DNA from: CANHCC01 sp040381555
GTDB lineage: Bacteria; Bacteroidota; Bacteroidia; J057; RFSG01
Length of the DNA stretch: 8,351 nucleotides
Reading direction: 5' to 3'
NCBI GenBank assembly: GCA_040381555.1
Contig: JBEIHC010000119.1
Location: forward strand, 1-8,351
Shown: one piece after another, positions 7,771 to 8,351 of the stretch
How the letters are laid out: every line of letters starts with the position of its first letter
Position numbering within the stretch: the stretch's first letter is position 1
Position numbers and translations under genes: made by a program
The notes under the pieces: generated by a model
The model's input: only the letters and a program-made list of their open reading frames with translations
What the model was told of the DNA's origin: nothing
Database searches by the model: none

Positions 7771-8145
7771 TTACTGACAATTATACTTCCAACAATGGAA
7801 AAGCATATATCGAGGCAATTCAGTCAACAACTGTCGCTTATTGCACTCTATTAACTTAATATCAGAATTTAATTGAAATACGAATGGTGAAAAACTCCCT
7901 CTATCTGAGGAATCCGAATCATCCAAATCTTCTTCTACGGTCTCTTCTTCTGAATCTGTATGGATGGGTGAGATGGGCGGAAGCCCCGGAAACTCTTCCT
8001 CTGTAGGAATCAATTGATAGGTGGATCCTGAATTGACTTTATCCAAAAACTCACCCGTGGCTTTGGCATGAATCCCTAACCATCCCCCTATCAGGAAAAT
8101 CCCAATAAATAAATTATTGAATATTTTATAGAAAGGGGTGTTCAT
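7771..8145 (-). CDS. Small exported acidic protein of unknown function, first gene of the probable operon
   Basis: 124 residues; I do not recognise a family. The N-terminus looks like a signal peptide: a polar start with one lysine (K7), a hydrophobic core at about 10-24 (IFNNLFIGIFLIGGW), and an AKA site ending at residue 29, predicting cleavage before T30. No lipobox cysteine is present. The mature part has a proline-rich linker (PGLPPISPI, 53-61), a strongly acidic stretch (about 64-81, mostly Asp, Glu and Ser), then a more ordered-looking, basic and aromatic C-terminus (RYMLFHCWKYNCQ, 112-124) with cysteines at 101, 118 and 123. It lies 91 bases before dabA on the same strand and directly behind the best promoter in the window. 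A role in the periplasm near the DAB or SulP carriers is possible but not shown. It could also be an unrelated gene that happens to precede dabA. ATG at 8145 fits the promoter position and the signal peptide. Confidence 0.72.
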   Translation of the reverse strand: MNTPFYKIFNNLFIGIFLIGGWLGIHAKATGEFLDKVNSGSTYQLIPTEEEFPGLPPISPIHTDSEEETVEEDLDDSDSSDRGSFSPFVFQLNSDIKLIECNKRQLLTELPRYMLFHCWKYNCQ

Positions 8146-8159
8146 GATCGATTCCGATG

Positions 8160-8167
8160 CAAAGGTA
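8160..8167 (-). promoter_or_regulatory. Bacteroidota-type -7 promoter box (TACCTTTG) for the operon
   Basis: On the minus strand this reads TACCTTTG, an exact match to the TAnnTTTG -7 consensus used by the primary sigma factor in Bacteroidota. Transcription would start around 8152-8155, giving a leader of about 7-10 bases before ATG 8145. No good TTG -33 element is seen at the usual distance. It is the best-placed promoter for the small exported protein and, by read-through, for dabA, dabB and the SulP genes. Confidence 0.6.
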
Positions 8168-8176
8168 AAAACCTTT
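8161..8176. promoter_or_regulatory. Inverted repeat overlapping the -7 box, possible operator
   Basis: AAAGGT and ACCTTT are perfect 6-base arms around an AAAA spacer; the adjoining ACCTTTAGGT (8171-8180) is a second, overlapping dyad. One arm is part of the TACCTTTG promoter box, so a protein bound here could block transcription. The repeat is short and AT-rich, so it could be chance. No regulator gene lies in the window. Confidence 0.3.
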
Positions 8177-8328
8177 AGGTCGATATTTTATTGTGGAGAA
8201 CAAATAATTTAATGGCTCTACGCATTTTACAGTGGGTTCAATAACTATTTATGTAATGGGAAAATTCATCATCGAAGATTAAAAGACTTATTTGATACTA
8301 TCTCGCTATCCAAATCTAGAATATCCGT

Positions 8329-8351
8329 TAAACCTGAATATATCAGGTTTA
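8329..8351. repeat. Perfect 9-bp-arm palindrome at the window edge
   Basis: TAAACCTGA and TCAGGTTTA form perfect arms around a 5-base ATATA centre, ending exactly at the last base, so the arms may extend further. On the minus strand it is not followed by a T-run (ACGGATATT follows), so it is not a classic terminator in the direction of the operon; the plus-strand side lies outside the window. It could be a terminator of a neighbouring plus-strand or convergent gene, or an operator. The 8146-8328 stretch between it and the first gene holds the promoter described above and otherwise no gene I can support. Confidence 0.6.

Noticed and set aside
8269..8349. Minus-strand open frame entering from the right edge and ending at a TGA at 8271-8269, possibly the C-terminus of an upstream gene.
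   Set aside because: Only about 26 codons are visible, and they contain the palindrome and resemble nothing. It cannot be told from chance without the sequence beyond the window.
8213..8351. Plus-strand open frame of about 46 codons running off the right edge.
   Set aside because: It has no ATG, no nearby plus-strand promoter and no recognisable motif; the length is within chance for AT-rich DNA.

Overview
The window looks like chromosomal DNA from a member of the Bacteroidota. The support is an AT-rich composition, no recognisable Shine-Dalgarno sequences in front of the genes, and a TAnnTTTG-type -7 promoter box (TACCTTTG) just upstream of the first gene. The protein types, a two-gene DUF2309/NuoL-like pair next to SulP carriers, fit that phylum. 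The genus cannot be told from this sequence alone.

All five genes lie on the minus strand and read from right to left as one probable operon. In transcription order they are: (1) a small exported acidic protein of unknown function (8145-7771); (2) dabA, the DUF2309 zinc protein (7679-5187); (3) dabB, its membrane partner of the NuoL/M/N antiporter family (5190-3313), joined to dabA by an ATGA overlap; (4) a full-length SulP anion transporter with a C-terminal STAS domain (3292-1664); (5) a second, divergent SulP transporter (1497 to beyond position 1), cut by the window edge inside its STAS domain. The gaps are short: 91, -4, 20 and 166 bases.

DabA-DabB is the energy-coupled inorganic carbon accumulation complex (DAB, also called MpsAB). 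A membrane-bound, beta-carbonic-anhydrase-like zinc protein is thought to hydrate CO2 to bicarbonate in one direction, driven by cation flow through DabB. All four expected zinc ligands of DabA are present (C327, D329, H498, C513). Some SulP carriers (the BicA branch) import bicarbonate, so the unit can be read as a dissolved-inorganic-carbon supply operon with up to three uptake routes. No RuBisCO or separate carbonic anhydrase is visible, so the bicarbonate may feed carboxylases of heterotrophic metabolism. The SulP substrate is inferred from context only.

The least explained parts are the noncoding elements and the first gene. Five 17-bp tandem repeats sit between the two SulP genes, each able to fold into a small hairpin, with variation that keeps pairing only in the sense transcript. 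The promoter box of the first gene lies inside an inverted repeat. A perfect 9-bp-arm palindrome closes the right edge of the window. No tRNA, rRNA, insertion sequence or CRISPR array was seen.
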